A stretch of DNA of 64,000 bases from Actinobacteria bacterium OK074 (GCA_001298575.1 LJCV01000110.1:1-64000), one strand, 5' to 3'; counted from the first letter of the stretch, positions 8,705 to 17,647 are shown. The notes: generated by a model not told the origin, from the sequence alone. Numbers and translations are program-made.

Positions 8705-9340
8705 GTGTTGAAGATAATCGGCGCCGGTCTCCCCCGCACCGGGACCCTGACCCTGCACCGCGCGCTGTCGCAGCTCGGATTCGGCCCCTGTTACCACACC
8801 AAGGAAATCACCGAGAAACTCGACCACATCGAGCGGTGGATACAGGCATACGCGGGCCAACCCCTCGATCCGCGGGCGCTGTTCGCCGGTTACCGGGCGA
8901 CCACGGACGCACCCGGCTGCTTCTTCTGGCGCGAACTCGTCCGCGCGTACCCGGACGCCCGGGTCATCCTCAGCACCCGCGACGTCCACGCCTGGTACGC
9001 GAGCATGCGCAACACCGTGCTGCGCCAGGAACTCCTCGACCACGCCGACGACCCCGTCCTCGCCGAACTGCACCGGCTGGCCCGGGCGACCTTGGACCAC
9101 GCCTTCGGCGACCGCCGCGACGAGGCCCACCTCACCGAGGTGTTCCACCGCCACAACTCCGAGGTGTGCGAGGGCATTTCGGCCGACCGGCTGCTCGTCT
9201 ACGACGTCCGCGAGGGCTGGGAGCCGCTGTGCGCGTTCCTCGGCGTGAACCCGCCGGACACACCCTTCCCCTGGCTCAACGACACCGCGCAGTACGTGGC
9301 GAAGGCGCAGGCCCGCCGCCGCAGCCTGCGGGAGGCGTGA
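8705..9340 (+). CDS. Sulfotransferase family protein (Sulfotransfer_4 type)
   Basis: About 211 aa. Seen: IGAGLPRTGTLTLHRAL, a PAPS-binding 5' phosphosulfate loop at residues 5-20, then FFWRELVRAYPDARVILSTRD (3' phosphate-binding region) and a C-terminal EGWEPLCAFLG. Proteins of this subfamily are often annotated as sulfotransferases without known substrates. GTG 8705 is used; the ATG at 8700 opens a three-codon frame only. AAGGAG lies 14 nt upstream with a closer AGGA at 8694. Convergent with the LacI gene; the 77 bp between them hold two copies of a CGGCAGCCTCC block and no hairpin. Confidence 0.8.
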   Translation: MLKIIGAGLPRTGTLTLHRALSQLGFGPCYHTKEITEKLDHIERWIQAYAGQPLDPRALFAGYRATTDAPGCFFWRELVRAYPDARVILSTRDVHAWYASMRNTVLRQELLDHADDPVLAELHRLARATLDHAFGDRRDEAHLTEVFHRHNSEVCEGISADRLLVYDVREGWEPLCAFLGVNPPDTPFPWLNDTAQYVAKAQARRRSLREA

Positions 9341-9417
9341 CCGGGACGGACGGCAGCCTCCGAGACGTGCGCCGGACAGGCGGCAGCCTCCAGAAGACCT
9401 GAGCCCGACGGACGGCG

Positions 9418-10446
9418 CTACCGCGGCGCCACCGTCGACTCCCGTACCACCAGCCGGGATCCGACCCGGATGACCCGCCCGGGATCCCCCGTACCCGAAC
9501 CCCCGTTCTCCGCCCGCCCCTCCATCCGCCGCAACAACTGTTCCGCCGCCAACTCCCCAAGATCCCCGGCCCCGTTGTCCACGACGGTGATCGGCGGATG
9601 CCAGTACGGGAACCACGGCGCCTCCTCGTGGCACACGAGGGACAACTGCTCCGGCACCCGCACGCCGAGCTGGACCAGCGCGCCCAACGTGCCGAACGTC
9701 GCCTCGTGGTTGGCGCTGTACAGCGCGGTGGGCGGCTGCGCCGCGGCCATCAGCCGGTGCGCCGACTCCGCGCCGAACGGCATCGTGAACGGGCCCCGCA
9801 CGCACAGTTCGGGGTCGGGCGCGAGCCCCGCCGCGGACAGGGCGGCGGCGAAACCGGCGTACCGGTCGCGTCCGGAGTCGACCTCCGGCGGGCCGCCGAT
9901 GAAGGCGATCCGCCGGTGGCCGAGGTCCAGCAGGTGCTGGACGGCCAGTTCGGCGCCCTCGCGGTCGGCGGCCATCACCGAGTCGCCGGGCACGTCGGCG
10001 GGCGACCGCATCAGGTTGACCACCGGGATCCCGGCCGCGCCCGCCTCCCGCACCATCGCGGTGTTCTCACCGGTGCCGACTATGACCAGACCGTCGACCC
10101 GCTGGTCCAACAGCATGTCCAGGTACCGGCGTTCGCGTGCCGGATCGGCGTCCGTCACGCACAGCAGGACCTGGTAGCCGCGTTCGTCGAGGCGCTGTTG
10201 CAGCACCTCGGTGATGACGTGGAACGAGGCGTTCACCAGGTTGGTTATCACCAGCCCGACGAGGTTGCTGCGCCGCGTGCGCAGTCCGCTGGCGATCCGG
10301 TTGGGGCGGTAGCCGAGCCGTTCCGCCGCGGACTGCACCGCCCGCCGCGTCTGCGCGCTGACCCGGCTGGAGCCGCTGAGCACCCGCGAGGCCGTGCTCT
10401 TGGAGACCCCTGCCGCCTCGGCCACCTCGTCCAAGGTGACGGCCAT
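9418..10446 (-). CDS. LacI-family transcriptional regulator
   Basis: About 342 aa. N-terminal LacI helix-turn-helix (VTLDEVAEAAGVSKSTASRVLSG, residues 3-25) with hinge SGLRTRRSNLVGLVI, then a periplasmic-binding-protein-like effector domain with GHRRIAFIGGPPEVDSGRDRYAGF and LSLVCHEEAPWFPYWHPPITVV. It is divergent from the DHDPS-family gene and the transporter/dehydrogenase run, so it most likely represses that catabolic region. The intergenic DNA carries paired AATCGATCCCAC sequences that could be its operators. Confidence 0.9.
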   Translation of the reverse strand: MAVTLDEVAEAAGVSKSTASRVLSGSSRVSAQTRRAVQSAAERLGYRPNRIASGLRTRRSNLVGLVITNLVNASFHVITEVLQQRLDERGYQVLLCVTDADPARERRYLDMLLDQRVDGLVIVGTGENTAMVREAGAAGIPVVNLMRSPADVPGDSVMAADREGAELAVQHLLDLGHRRIAFIGGPPEVDSGRDRYAGFAAALSAAGLAPDPELCVRGPFTMPFGAESAHRLMAAAQPPTALYSANHEATFGTLGALVQLGVRVPEQLSLVCHEEAPWFPYWHPPITVVDNGAGDLGELAAEQLLRRMEGRAENGGSGTGDPGRVIRVGSRLVVRESTVAPR

Positions 10447-10467
10447 CGGTCCACCCCCCGATCATGA

Positions 10468-10479
10468 AATCGATCCCAC
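10468..10479. promoter_or_regulatory. LacI-operator candidate, copy 1 (AATCGATCCCAC)
   Basis: A 12-bp sequence 22 bp upstream of the LacI start, repeated exactly at 10621-10632 before the divergent lyase gene. It holds the palindromic core ATCGAT. Placement on both sides of the divergent promoter region fits autoregulation plus operon control; binding is inferred. Confidence 0.4.
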
Positions 10480-10620
10480 ATCGCCCCGCCAAGCCGCGGA
10501 ACCGTGATCGCCATCATGGCAGACAGGGCCGAGTCGGTGGCGTAAACAATACGTTTCGCCAGCAATTTCCGGCCAGAACGAGGTTGACCTCGCCGGGAAA
10601 CGGCTGCGACCGTGCTGTGC

Positions 10621-10666
10621 AATCGATCCCACGGATTCCCGCAGACCGATCCCGCAGACCCATCCC
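10621..10666. promoter_or_regulatory. LacI-operator candidate, copy 2, followed by a 13-bp tandem repeat
   Basis: AATCGATCCCAC (10621-10632) is the exact second copy of the element at 10468. It is followed by GCAGACCGATCCC (10641-10653) and GCAGACCCATCCC (10654-10666), adjacent units with one mismatch. All share an (A)TCCC end, which suggests several half-sites. These lie 60-105 bp before the DHDPS-family ATG. An imperfect inverted repeat, GGCGTAAAC/GTTTCGCC, also lies at about 10541-10562. Confidence 0.4.
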
Positions 10667-10725
10667 GCGGATCCTTCACACTCCCTTCCCCACCAGATCT
10701 CCGCAGGCAGCAAGGAGCGCTGACC

Positions 10726-11694
10726 ATGAACACGTCGGGTGCCGTCTCCTGGCGCGGCTACTGGCCCGCCGCGCCCACCCCCTTCACCGTCCACGGGGCG
10801 CTCGACGAGGACGCCTGGCGCACCCTGCTCGGGCTCTACGCCGAGCAGGGCGTCCACGGCGTCCTGGTGAACGGCACGACCGGCGAGTGGTTCTCCCAGA
10901 CCCCCGAGGAGCGCCGCCGGGTCGCCGAGATCGCGGTCGCCGAACTCTCCGGCCAGGTCCCGGTCGTGATCGGCTGCGGCGCGTACACCGCGGCCGAGAG
11001 CGCCCGGTACGGCGCCCACGCCCGCGCGATCGGCGCCGACCGCATCCTCACCACCCCGCCGCCCTACGTGCACCCCAGCCAGCAGGAGATCTACGCCTTC
11101 TACCGCAGCCTCGCGACGGCGGTCGACCTGCCGCTCATGGTCTACAACTGGCCGCGCGGCACCGCCGTCGACATCGGTGTCGACACCCTGGTCAGGCTCG
11201 CCGAACTCGACACCGTCGTCGCCGTCAAGGACAGTTCCGGCGACGAGCTGAAGGTCGCCGACACGTGCGCGGCGCTGCAAGGGAAGGTCCAGGTCTTCGG
11301 CCGTTTCATCCACCGGCGCGGGATGGCCGTGATGGCCGAGTTCGGCGGCGCCGGGAACATCGACGGCGGCGGCCTCGGCGCGCCGTTCGCCGTCCCCTTC
11401 TACGAGGCGTACTGGGCCGGTGACCTGAACCGGGCCCGCCAGTGGTCCGCCCGCTACGAACGCCTGGTGAACCTGCTCGTCAACGACGACTACAGCTCCC
11501 GGTTCGCCTCACCCACCTCGCAGCTCAAAGCCGCCATGCGGCTGCTCGGGCAGCCCGGCGGGCACGTGCGCCCGCCGCTGCTGCCCCTGGAGGACCCGTC
11601 CGTGCTGCTGAACCTGTCGGCGGCGCTCGACGAGGCCGGGCTGCATCCCAGTACCTCCACCACCGGAAGTACGTCCACCACCGGAAAAAGGTGA
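10726..11694 (+). CDS. Dihydrodipicolinate synthase / N-acetylneuraminate lyase family protein
   Basis: About 322 aa Schiff-base TIM-barrel lyase/synthase. Seen: NGTTGEW (the GTTGE carboxylate motif), LMVYNWP (catalytic Tyr) and VAVKDSSGD (Schiff-base Lys). ATG 10726 is preceded by AAGGAG 8 nt upstream. In trans-4-hydroxyproline breakdown a family member acts as the pyrroline-hydroxycarboxylate deaminase next to a three-subunit dehydrogenase, and a similar three-subunit dehydrogenase lies downstream here; that assignment is an inference. The C-terminus ends in Ser/Thr-rich repeats (TSTTGSTSTTGKR). True lysine biosynthesis is unlikely in this context. Confidence 0.85.
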   Translation: MNTSGAVSWRGYWPAAPTPFTVHGALDEDAWRTLLGLYAEQGVHGVLVNGTTGEWFSQTPEERRRVAEIAVAELSGQVPVVIGCGAYTAAESARYGAHARAIGADRILTTPPPYVHPSQQEIYAFYRSLATAVDLPLMVYNWPRGTAVDIGVDTLVRLAELDTVVAVKDSSGDELKVADTCAALQGKVQVFGRFIHRRGMAVMAEFGGAGNIDGGGLGAPFAVPFYEAYWAGDLNRARQWSARYERLVNLLVNDDYSSRFASPTSQLKAAMRLLGQPGGHVRPPLLPLEDPSVLLNLSAALDEAGLHPSTSTTGSTSTTGKR

Positions 11695-11701
11695 ACCGAC
11701 C

Positions 11702-12574
11702 GTGCGCAGATTCCTCCTCGCGGCCTCCTCCGCCGCCCTGTTGCTGACGGTGGCCGCGTGCGGCGGCCAGGACTCGTCGTCGTCCGACTCGGCGGCGTCG
11801 TCGAGCAGTTGTACGCCCAAGCTGGGCAAGAGCGACCTGGTCAAGGCGGGCACGCTGACCATCTCGACGAACGCGACGCTGCCGCCCATGCAGTACCTGG
11901 ACTCCTCCAACAAGATCGTCGGCATGCGGGTGGACCTCGGCGACAAGATCGCCCAACTCCTCTGCCTGACCCCGAAGTTCGTCAACATCCCGTTCGACGC
12001 GCAGATCCCCGGCGTGCAGTCGGGCCGCTGGGACATGATCGACACGGGCATGTTCTACACGCCGGAGCGCGCCAAGACCGTCAAGCTCGTGCCCTACGAG
12101 ATCCAGGGCGTGTCCATCTCCGTCCCCAAGGGCAACCCGAAGAAGATCACTTCGGAGGACGACCTCTCCGGCAAGTCCATCGCCGTCGAGGCGCCCGGCT
12201 ACGAGTTCGACACCCTCACCGCGCTCAACAAGGAACTCAAGGCGGCCGGCAAGAAGCAGGTGAGCATCCGGACGTTCACCACCACCGCGGACGCCTACCA
12301 GGCGCTGTCCGCCGGCCAGGTGGAGGGCGTGGCGATCGTCGACGCGGTCACCAGCTACTACCAGAAGGGCGGCACCTTCCAGACCGCGCTCACGGACCTG
12401 AACCCGGCCCCGCTGGCCCTCGGTTTCGGCAAGGACAAGCCCGCCACGGCGGTCGCGGACGCGCTCAACACCCTGCGCGAGAACGGCTACTTGGCGAAGT
12501 TGTTCAAGAAGTACGGCGTCACGGCCTACTCCGGTGACCTGAAGGTGACCACCGGCGCGATCAGCGCCAAGTAA
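11702..12574 (+). CDS. ABC transporter substrate-binding lipoprotein (polar amino acid type)
   Basis: About 290 aa family-3 extracellular solute-binding protein. Lipobox LTVAAC with the lipidated Cys at residue 20, then a Ser/Asp-rich tether (residues 23-36), then the binding domain: GTLTISTNATLPPMQYLD, VGMRVDLGDKIAQLL, WDMIDTGMFYTPERAKTV and KSIAVEAPGYEF. GTG start at 11702, 7 nt after the lyase stop. Captures a small amino acid or related compound outside the membrane and hands it to the permease encoded next. Confidence 0.9.
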   Translation: MRRFLLAASSAALLLTVAACGGQDSSSSDSAASSSSCTPKLGKSDLVKAGTLTISTNATLPPMQYLDSSNKIVGMRVDLGDKIAQLLCLTPKFVNIPFDAQIPGVQSGRWDMIDTGMFYTPERAKTVKLVPYEIQGVSISVPKGNPKKITSEDDLSGKSIAVEAPGYEFDTLTALNKELKAAGKKQVSIRTFTTTADAYQALSAGQVEGVAIVDAVTSYYQKGGTFQTALTDLNPAPLALGFGKDKPATAVADALNTLRENGYLAKLFKKYGVTAYSGDLKVTTGAISAK

Positions 12575-12606
12575 CCCGCCCACCCACGACGGAAAGGGCG
12601 AGAGCC

Positions 12607-13332
12607 ATGTGGTCCTGGGAAGCCTTCTTCTCCTTCCTGCACAACCCCCGGATGCTCCAGGGAGCCTGGACGACGGTCTGGCTGACGACGGTCAGCATGG
12701 CTCTCGCCCTTCCGCTCGCGGTACTCGTGGCCCTGGGCCGGGCGTCCCGCTTCGTACCGGTCCGGCTGTTCACCGGCTTCTACGTGTGGCTGATGCGCGG
12801 CACCCCGCTGCTGGTCCAACTCGTCATCATCTACACGGGACTTCCCCAACTCGGCCTGCGCCTGGGCGTGATCACCTCGGCGCTGACCGGGCTGGTGCTC
12901 AACGAGGCCGCGTATCTCTCGGAGATCGTCCGCGCCGGGGTGCTCTCCGTCCCGCGCGGCCAGTCCGAGGCCGCCCGCGCGCTGGGCATGCCGCCGTGGC
13001 GGGTGTTCCGGGTGGTGGTCGGGCCGCAGGCGCTGCGGGTCATGGTCCCGCCGCTCGGCAACAGCTTCAACGGCCTGCTCAAGACCACCACGCTGGTCTC
13101 GGTGATCTCCGTCGAAGAGCTGCTGCGCCGCACCCAGTTCGCCGTCCAGACCAACTTCCGGGTCCTGGAGGGGCTCACCGTGGCGGCGCTGTACTACCTG
13201 GCGATGACCACCGTGTGGGGTCTGATCCAGCGGTGGATCGAGGCCCGCGTCGGCCGCGGTCACCAGAGCACGCCGACCGCCCGCCGCACAAAGTCCGCCG
13301 CGCTTCCGGCACTTGAGATGGAGACCCGATGA
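12607..13332 (+). CDS. Amino acid ABC transporter permease
   Basis: About 241 aa His/Glu/Gln-family inner-membrane subunit with about five hydrophobic helices. Seen: MLQGAWTTVWLTTVSM at the N-terminus and the EAA loop EAARALGMPPWRVFRVVVGPQALR, which docks on the ATPase. GGAAAGGGCGAG precedes the ATG. A single permease gene suggests a homodimeric channel. Its TGA overlaps the ATG of the ATPase gene (ATGA). Confidence 0.92.
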   Translation: MWSWEAFFSFLHNPRMLQGAWTTVWLTTVSMALALPLAVLVALGRASRFVPVRLFTGFYVWLMRGTPLLVQLVIIYTGLPQLGLRLGVITSALTGLVLNEAAYLSEIVRAGVLSVPRGQSEAARALGMPPWRVFRVVVGPQALRVMVPPLGNSFNGLLKTTTLVSVISVEELLRRTQFAVQTNFRVLEGLTVAALYYLAMTTVWGLIQRWIEARVGRGHQSTPTARRTKSAALPALEMETR

Positions 13333-14111
13333 CCGTCGAGAAGGCGACCGCCCCCGTCGTGGTCGAAGCGCGTCAGGTCCGCAAGTCGTACGGCGACGTC
13401 GAGGTGCTCAAGGGCCTCGACCTGACGGTCCGTCAGGGTGAGGTGGTGCTGGTCCTCGGCCCCTCGGGCGGCGGCAAGAGCACCTTCCTGCGCACCCTCA
13501 ACCATCTGGAGACGCCCGACTCGGGCACGGTGACCATCTGCGGCGAGCGGATCGGGTACGCGGAGCAGGGCGGACGTCAAGTCGCCCTGCGGGAGCGGCG
13601 GATCGCTCTCCAGCGGCGGCGTACCGGCATGGTCTTCCAGCAGTTCAACCTGTTCCCGAACATGACCGCGCTGGACAACGTGGCCGCCGGTCCCGTGCAC
13701 GTGAACCGTACGCCGAAGTCCGAAGCGCGGGCCGCGGCACGGGAGTTGCTGGCGATGGTCGGCCTGGCCGACAAGACCGGCTCCTACCCGGCCCAGTTGT
13801 CGGGCGGCCAGCAGCAGCGGGTGGCCATCGCCCGCGCCCTGGCCATGCGCCCGGAGCTGCTGCTCTTCGACGAGCCCACCTCGGCGCTCGACCCGGAGAT
13901 GGTCGGCGAGGTCCTCGACGTCATGGTCCGGCTGCGCGAGGAGGGCCTGACGATGATCGTCGTCAGCCACGAGATGGGTTTCGCCCGCGCGGCGGCCGAC
14001 CGGGTGGTGTTCATCAGCGACGGGACGGTGGTCGAGGACAAGTCCCCGGACCTGTTCTTCTCCGCCCCGGAGCACGAGCGCACCCGGCAGTTCCTGGACC
14101 GGATCCTGTGA
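13329..14111 (+). CDS. Amino acid ABC transporter ATP-binding protein
   Basis: About 260 aa cytoplasmic ATPase that powers the importer. Walker A GPSGGGKST (about residues 46-54), Q-loop MVFQQFNLF, signature LSGGQQQRVAIARAL, Walker B LLLFDEPTSALDPE, H-loop VSHEMGFA. The stop overlaps the next gene's GTG (GTGA), giving a tightly coupled chain from the permease to the dehydrogenase subunits. Confidence 0.95.
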   Translation: MTVEKATAPVVVEARQVRKSYGDVEVLKGLDLTVRQGEVVLVLGPSGGGKSTFLRTLNHLETPDSGTVTICGERIGYAEQGGRQVALRERRIALQRRRTGMVFQQFNLFPNMTALDNVAAGPVHVNRTPKSEARAAARELLAMVGLADKTGSYPAQLSGGQQQRVAIARALAMRPELLLFDEPTSALDPEMVGEVLDVMVRLREEGLTMIVVSHEMGFARAAADRVVFISDGTVVEDKSPDLFFSAPEHERTRQFLDRIL

Positions 14112-14494
14112 ATCCCCGGCCCACGATCGACTTCCCACACTCCTTGAACTCTGCGAGTACCTCCATGAGCACCAACAGACGCGCACGGCCGCTCCCCGAG
14201 AGCGTGACCGTGACCATCGACGGCATGCCCGGCCGGGCATGGGCCGGGCAGTCCGTGACCGCGGTCCTGGTCGCTGCCGGGGTCTGGCCGTTGCGCCGCA
14301 ACCCGGTCAACGGGCAACTGCGCGGGCCCTTCTGCGGGATGGGGGTCTGCCTGGAGTGCGAGGTGACGATCAACGGGCGTGCGGGGGCGCGGAGTTGCAC
14401 GGCCCATGTCAGCGAGGGCATGGAGATCCGCACGCACACCGAGCCGCTGTCGGAGCCCCTGTCGGAGCCTTTGTCGGAGGCCGGGCATGAGTGA
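14108..14494 (+). CDS. (2Fe-2S)-binding subunit of an amino/imino-acid dehydrogenase
   Basis: Small ferredoxin-like subunit, 128 aa from GTG 14108 or 109 aa from ATG 14165; the latter starts nearer the conserved domain. Seen: RNPVNGQLRGPFCGMGVCLECEVTING, then RSCTAHV, giving the C-x4-C-x2-C...C cluster of the HcnA/SoxA gamma-subunit type (here CGMGVCLEC). It should pass electrons between the two flavin subunits encoded next. Its end overlaps the next start by 8 nt. The last residues are a 12-nt tandem duplication (EPLS repeated three times, about 14441-14480). Confidence 0.85.
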   Translation: MNPRPTIDFPHSLNSASTSMSTNRRARPLPESVTVTIDGMPGRAWAGQSVTAVLVAAGVWPLRRNPVNGQLRGPFCGMGVCLECEVTINGRAGARSCTAHVSEGMEIRTHTEPLSEPLSEPLSEAGHE

Positions 14495-15920
14495 CGCGAC
14501 GAACGCACCGGAGATCGGCGACCTGGAGACGGACGTCGCCGTCGTCGGCGGTGGTCCCGCCGGGCTGCACGCCGCGCTGATGCTGGCCCGGGGCGGACTG
14601 CGAGTCGCCGTGCTCGACGAGTCCGACGCGCTCGGCGGTCAGTACTACAAGCGCCGCCCCGCCCAACTCGCCGCCGCCTTCGGGGACTTCCGGCCGCGCG
14701 GCACCGAACTGATCCGCCGGGTACAGGCCGCCGGGGTCGACTGCCGCACCGGCACCCTGGTGTGGGGCGCCGAGGACGCCGGACGCACCCTGTTCACCTG
14801 CGACACGGACACGGGCGCCCTCGGCCGGGTGCGCTCCCGTGCCACGCTCGCCGCGACGGGCGCCTACGAACGCTCCCTGCCCTTCCCCGGCTGGACGTTG
14901 CCGGGCGTGGTCACCCCCGGGTTCGCCCTGCACCTGGCCACCATGGACCGGGTGCCCGTCGGCCGCCGGGTCGTGCTGGCCGGAACGGGCCCCTTCCTGC
15001 TGCCGGTCGCGTGCGCCCTGCTGGAGGTGGGCGCGCACATCGAGGCGCTGGTCGAGCTGAACCACCCCTACCGGCCCGGGACTTCGGCGATCGGCGCACT
15101 GGAGCAGCCCGCCCGGCTCGCGGAGGCGGGGCGCTACCTGCTGACGCTCGCCCGGCACGGCGTACGGGTCGAGCAGGGCGCCCGGGTGGTCGCGGCGCAC
15201 GGCGACACCCAGGTCACCTCGGTGGACATCCGCGGGGCGGACGGCCGGGTGCGGCGGGTGGAGACGGACGCGCTGTGCGTGGGCTTCGGCTTCCGCCCCA
15301 GCACCGAACTCCCCCGTCTCCTCGGGGCCGTTACCCGTACCGACCCGACGGGTACGGAACAACTCCCGGTCGTGGACGCGGACTTCGCGACCTCGGTGGC
15401 CGGGCTGTACGTCGCCGGGGACTGCGCGGGCATCGCGGGCGTCCACGCCGCCGCCGTACGGGGGCAGTTGGCCGCGCACGCGATCCTGCGCCGGCTGGCG
15501 CCCGGCCGGGTCGTCGGGCGCGGGGAGGCGGTGCGGGTGGCGGTGCTGCGGCGCCGGGCCCGTTCCCTGGAGCGGTTCGCGGCGCTGGCCGACCGGCTGT
15601 ACCCGCTGCCCGCCGACGCCGTCGCCGACCTCGCGGACTCCACCCAGGTGTGCCGCTGCGAGGGGGTCAGCGCCGGGGAGATCCGGCAGGCCGTGGCGAC
15701 CGGCTGGAACGACCTGCACGGCACCAAGGCCGCCACCCGGGCGGGCATGGGGCCCTGCCAGGGCCGCGAGTGCGGACACGTGGTCGCGGCCCTGGCCGCG
15801 CAGGCCCCCGGCGGCAAGCCCGAGTGCTTCGCCGCGCGCATGCCGCTACGGCCACTGCCGATCGCCTCAACCACGGCCTCCAGTACGGCTGTTGACGAGC
15901 GGGAGGTGACGGACCGGTGA
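14487..15920 (+). CDS. FAD/NAD(P)-dependent oxidoreductase subunit with BFD-type [2Fe-2S] domain
   Basis: About 477 aa alpha subunit of the HcnB / octopine-oxidase / D-hydroxyproline-dehydrogenase alpha type. N-terminal FAD Rossmann motif VAVVGGGPAGLHAALMLARGG (about residues 16-36), second nucleotide motif VVLAGTGPFLLPVACALLE, and GLYVAGDCAGIAGVHAAAVRGQLAA near residue 310. The C-terminal domain carries CRCEGV...GPCQGRECG, four Cys of a BFD-like 2Fe-2S site. ATG 14487 overlaps the preceding gene; the longer upstream frame is filler. Stop overlaps the next GTG (GTGA). Confidence 0.88.
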   Translation: MSDATNAPEIGDLETDVAVVGGGPAGLHAALMLARGGLRVAVLDESDALGGQYYKRRPAQLAAAFGDFRPRGTELIRRVQAAGVDCRTGTLVWGAEDAGRTLFTCDTDTGALGRVRSRATLAATGAYERSLPFPGWTLPGVVTPGFALHLATMDRVPVGRRVVLAGTGPFLLPVACALLEVGAHIEALVELNHPYRPGTSAIGALEQPARLAEAGRYLLTLARHGVRVEQGARVVAAHGDTQVTSVDIRGADGRVRRVETDALCVGFGFRPSTELPRLLGAVTRTDPTGTEQLPVVDADFATSVAGLYVAGDCAGIAGVHAAAVRGQLAAHAILRRLAPGRVVGRGEAVRVAVLRRRARSLERFAALADRLYPLPADAVADLADSTQVCRCEGVSAGEIRQAVATGWNDLHGTKAATRAGMGPCQGRECGHVVAALAAQAPGGKPECFAARMPLRPLPIASTTASSTAVDEREVTDR

Positions 15921-17140
15921 CGGACTCGACGAACGCGACCGGCACAACCGGTGCGCCCTACGCGCCAGGCACACGCAGGACGGCGGACACCGCCGACGTC
16001 GTCGTCATCGGCGCGGGTGTCCTCGGCGCGAGTGCCGCCTTCCACCTCGCCGAACGCGGCTACCGTGTCGTCGTGTTGGAGCGCGGCGCGCCCAACCGGG
16101 AGGGTTCCGGCACCACCGCGGGCAACCTGCACATCCAGGCGATCCACACCCGGCGCCCCGGCCAGGCGGTGCCGGTCGACAGCGCGCGGCTGCTGCCGTT
16201 GCAGCGCCGGGCGTCCGAGCACTGGTCGCGGATCGAGGAACGGCTCGACGCGGACGTGGAGTTGCGGCAGGGCGGCGGCTTCATGGTCGCCGAAACGGCC
16301 GCGCAGGAAGCGGAGTTGCGGGAGAAGCACGCATGGGAGCGCCAGGCCGGCATCCCCACCGAGGTGCTCACCGGCGAAGAGGCCCGCGCCCGGCTGCCGT
16401 TGCTCTCGGACCGCGTACGCGCGGCGAGTTGGTGCCCGCTCGACGGTTACGCCAACCCGCTGCTGATCACCCCCGCCTACCTGGCCGCCGCCCAGCGCCT
16501 CGGCGCCCGGCTGCACGCCTTCACCCCGGTGACGGACATCCAACGGGTCGGCACCGACTACACAGTCCTTTCGGGCGACCGCAGTTGGACGGCACCCGTC
16601 GTCGTCAACGTCGCCGGACCGTGGATCACCGAGATCTCCGCGCTGGCCGGGATCCACGTCCGCATGTCCCCGGTGGCGATCCAGATGCACGTGACCGTGC
16701 GGGTGCCGCCGGTGATGCACCACCTGGTCCAGCACATCGGCGAGGGCATGTCGGTCAAGCAGGTCAGCGCCGGGAACCTGCTCATCGGCGGCGGCTGGCC
16801 CGCGGCCGAGCTGGACATGGACGGCCGCAGCACGGTCAGCCTGCCCAGCATGGCGGGCAACCTCGCCCAGGCCGGGCGGATCCTGCCGTTCCTCGGCGGA
16901 CTCCGGCTGCTGCGCATGTGGGCCGGACCGCTGGCGGCCACCCCGGACGAGATGCCGGTGATCGGCGAGGTCCCCGGCCACCCCGGGTTCTACGTCGCGG
17001 GCGGCACCTACGCGTTCACCCTCGCCCCGGTGTGGGGCGACACGCTGGCCCGCCTGATCGCGGGTGAGTCCCCGGCCGACCCGGTGGACGACCTCGGCCC
17101 CGGCCGCCTCCTGGCGGAGACGGCGACACCGGTCCCGTAG
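15917..17140 (+). CDS. FAD-dependent amino/imino-acid oxidoreductase (DadA / glycine oxidase family)
   Basis: About 407 aa beta (substrate-oxidising) subunit. Seen: DVVVIGAGVLGASAAFHLAERGYRVVVLER (FAD-binding, residues 27-56), GSGTTAGNLHIQA, VVVNVAGPWI and C-terminal TPDEMPVIGEVPGHPGFYVAGG. With the preceding 2Fe-2S and BFD/FAD genes it makes the alpha-beta-gamma set known from octopine/nopaline oxidase, hydrogen cyanide synthase and D-hydroxyproline dehydrogenase. It should oxidise an amine or imino acid C-N bond. The substrate is not readable from sequence. Confidence 0.88.
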   Translation: MTDSTNATGTTGAPYAPGTRRTADTADVVVIGAGVLGASAAFHLAERGYRVVVLERGAPNREGSGTTAGNLHIQAIHTRRPGQAVPVDSARLLPLQRRASEHWSRIEERLDADVELRQGGGFMVAETAAQEAELREKHAWERQAGIPTEVLTGEEARARLPLLSDRVRAASWCPLDGYANPLLITPAYLAAAQRLGARLHAFTPVTDIQRVGTDYTVLSGDRSWTAPVVVNVAGPWITEISALAGIHVRMSPVAIQMHVTVRVPPVMHHLVQHIGEGMSVKQVSAGNLLIGGGWPAAELDMDGRSTVSLPSMAGNLAQAGRILPFLGGLRLLRMWAGPLAATPDEMPVIGEVPGHPGFYVAGGTYAFTLAPVWGDTLARLIAGESPADPVDDLGPGRLLAETATPVP

Positions 17141-17207
17141 AACACCGAACTCCCCTTTGTTCACAGCGATTTACAGCGGTTTACAGCGTCGATCCGAAAG
17201 GCCCCCC

Positions 17208-17594
17208 ATGACCACCACTGTGCGGATGTTCGTCAACGGTCAGGCGATGTCCGGAGGCAGCCTCAACCACGCGCTGCGCGACGCCCGGCTGATCGGTGCG
17301 GTGCGCACGGCGGCGGCGTACCGCTTCTACTCCGTGCGCGACGAGTTCCCCGGCCTGCACCCGGTCACGGAGGGCGGTGCGGCGATCAACGGCGAGGTGT
17401 ACGAGGTCAGTTACGAGGAGCTGCGGGAGCGGCTGCTGCCGGAGGAGCCCGCGGAGCTGGAGCTGGGCGTCATCGCGCTGGAGGACGGCACGGGTTCCTT
17501 CTCGATGCGGATGCGCGCGACGGCGCTGACGGCCCCGGACGTCGTGGACATCACGGCACACGGCGGCTGGCACGCGTACCTGGCCACGCTCTGA
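17208..17594 (+). CDS. Small protein resembling the C-terminal domain of allophanate hydrolase (GGCT-like fold)
   Basis: About 128 aa. VRMFVNGQAMSGGSLNHALRDARLIGAVRTAAAYRFYSV and GGAAINGEVYEVS resemble the AtzF C-terminal, gamma-glutamylcyclotransferase-like domain found alone in some urea/allophanate or amino-acid clusters. ATG 17208 opens the conserved region; the upstream frame extension is antisense-like. It lies between the dehydrogenase and the hydantoinase, so a role in handling a carbamoyl or ureido intermediate is plausible but inferred. No amidase-signature domain is present. Confidence 0.6.
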   Translation: MTTTVRMFVNGQAMSGGSLNHALRDARLIGAVRTAAAYRFYSVRDEFPGLHPVTEGGAAINGEVYEVSYEELRERLLPEEPAELELGVIALEDGTGSFSMRMRATALTAPDVVDITAHGGWHAYLATL

Positions 17595-17647
17595 CCCGCT
17601 CCGATTCGCGTCAACTCCCTTACCGAACGCACTAGTTGGAGGTTCTC

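Noticed and set aside
10726..11694. Lysine-pathway dapA
   Set aside because: Context is a catabolic run under LacI and the family has many non-lysine members.
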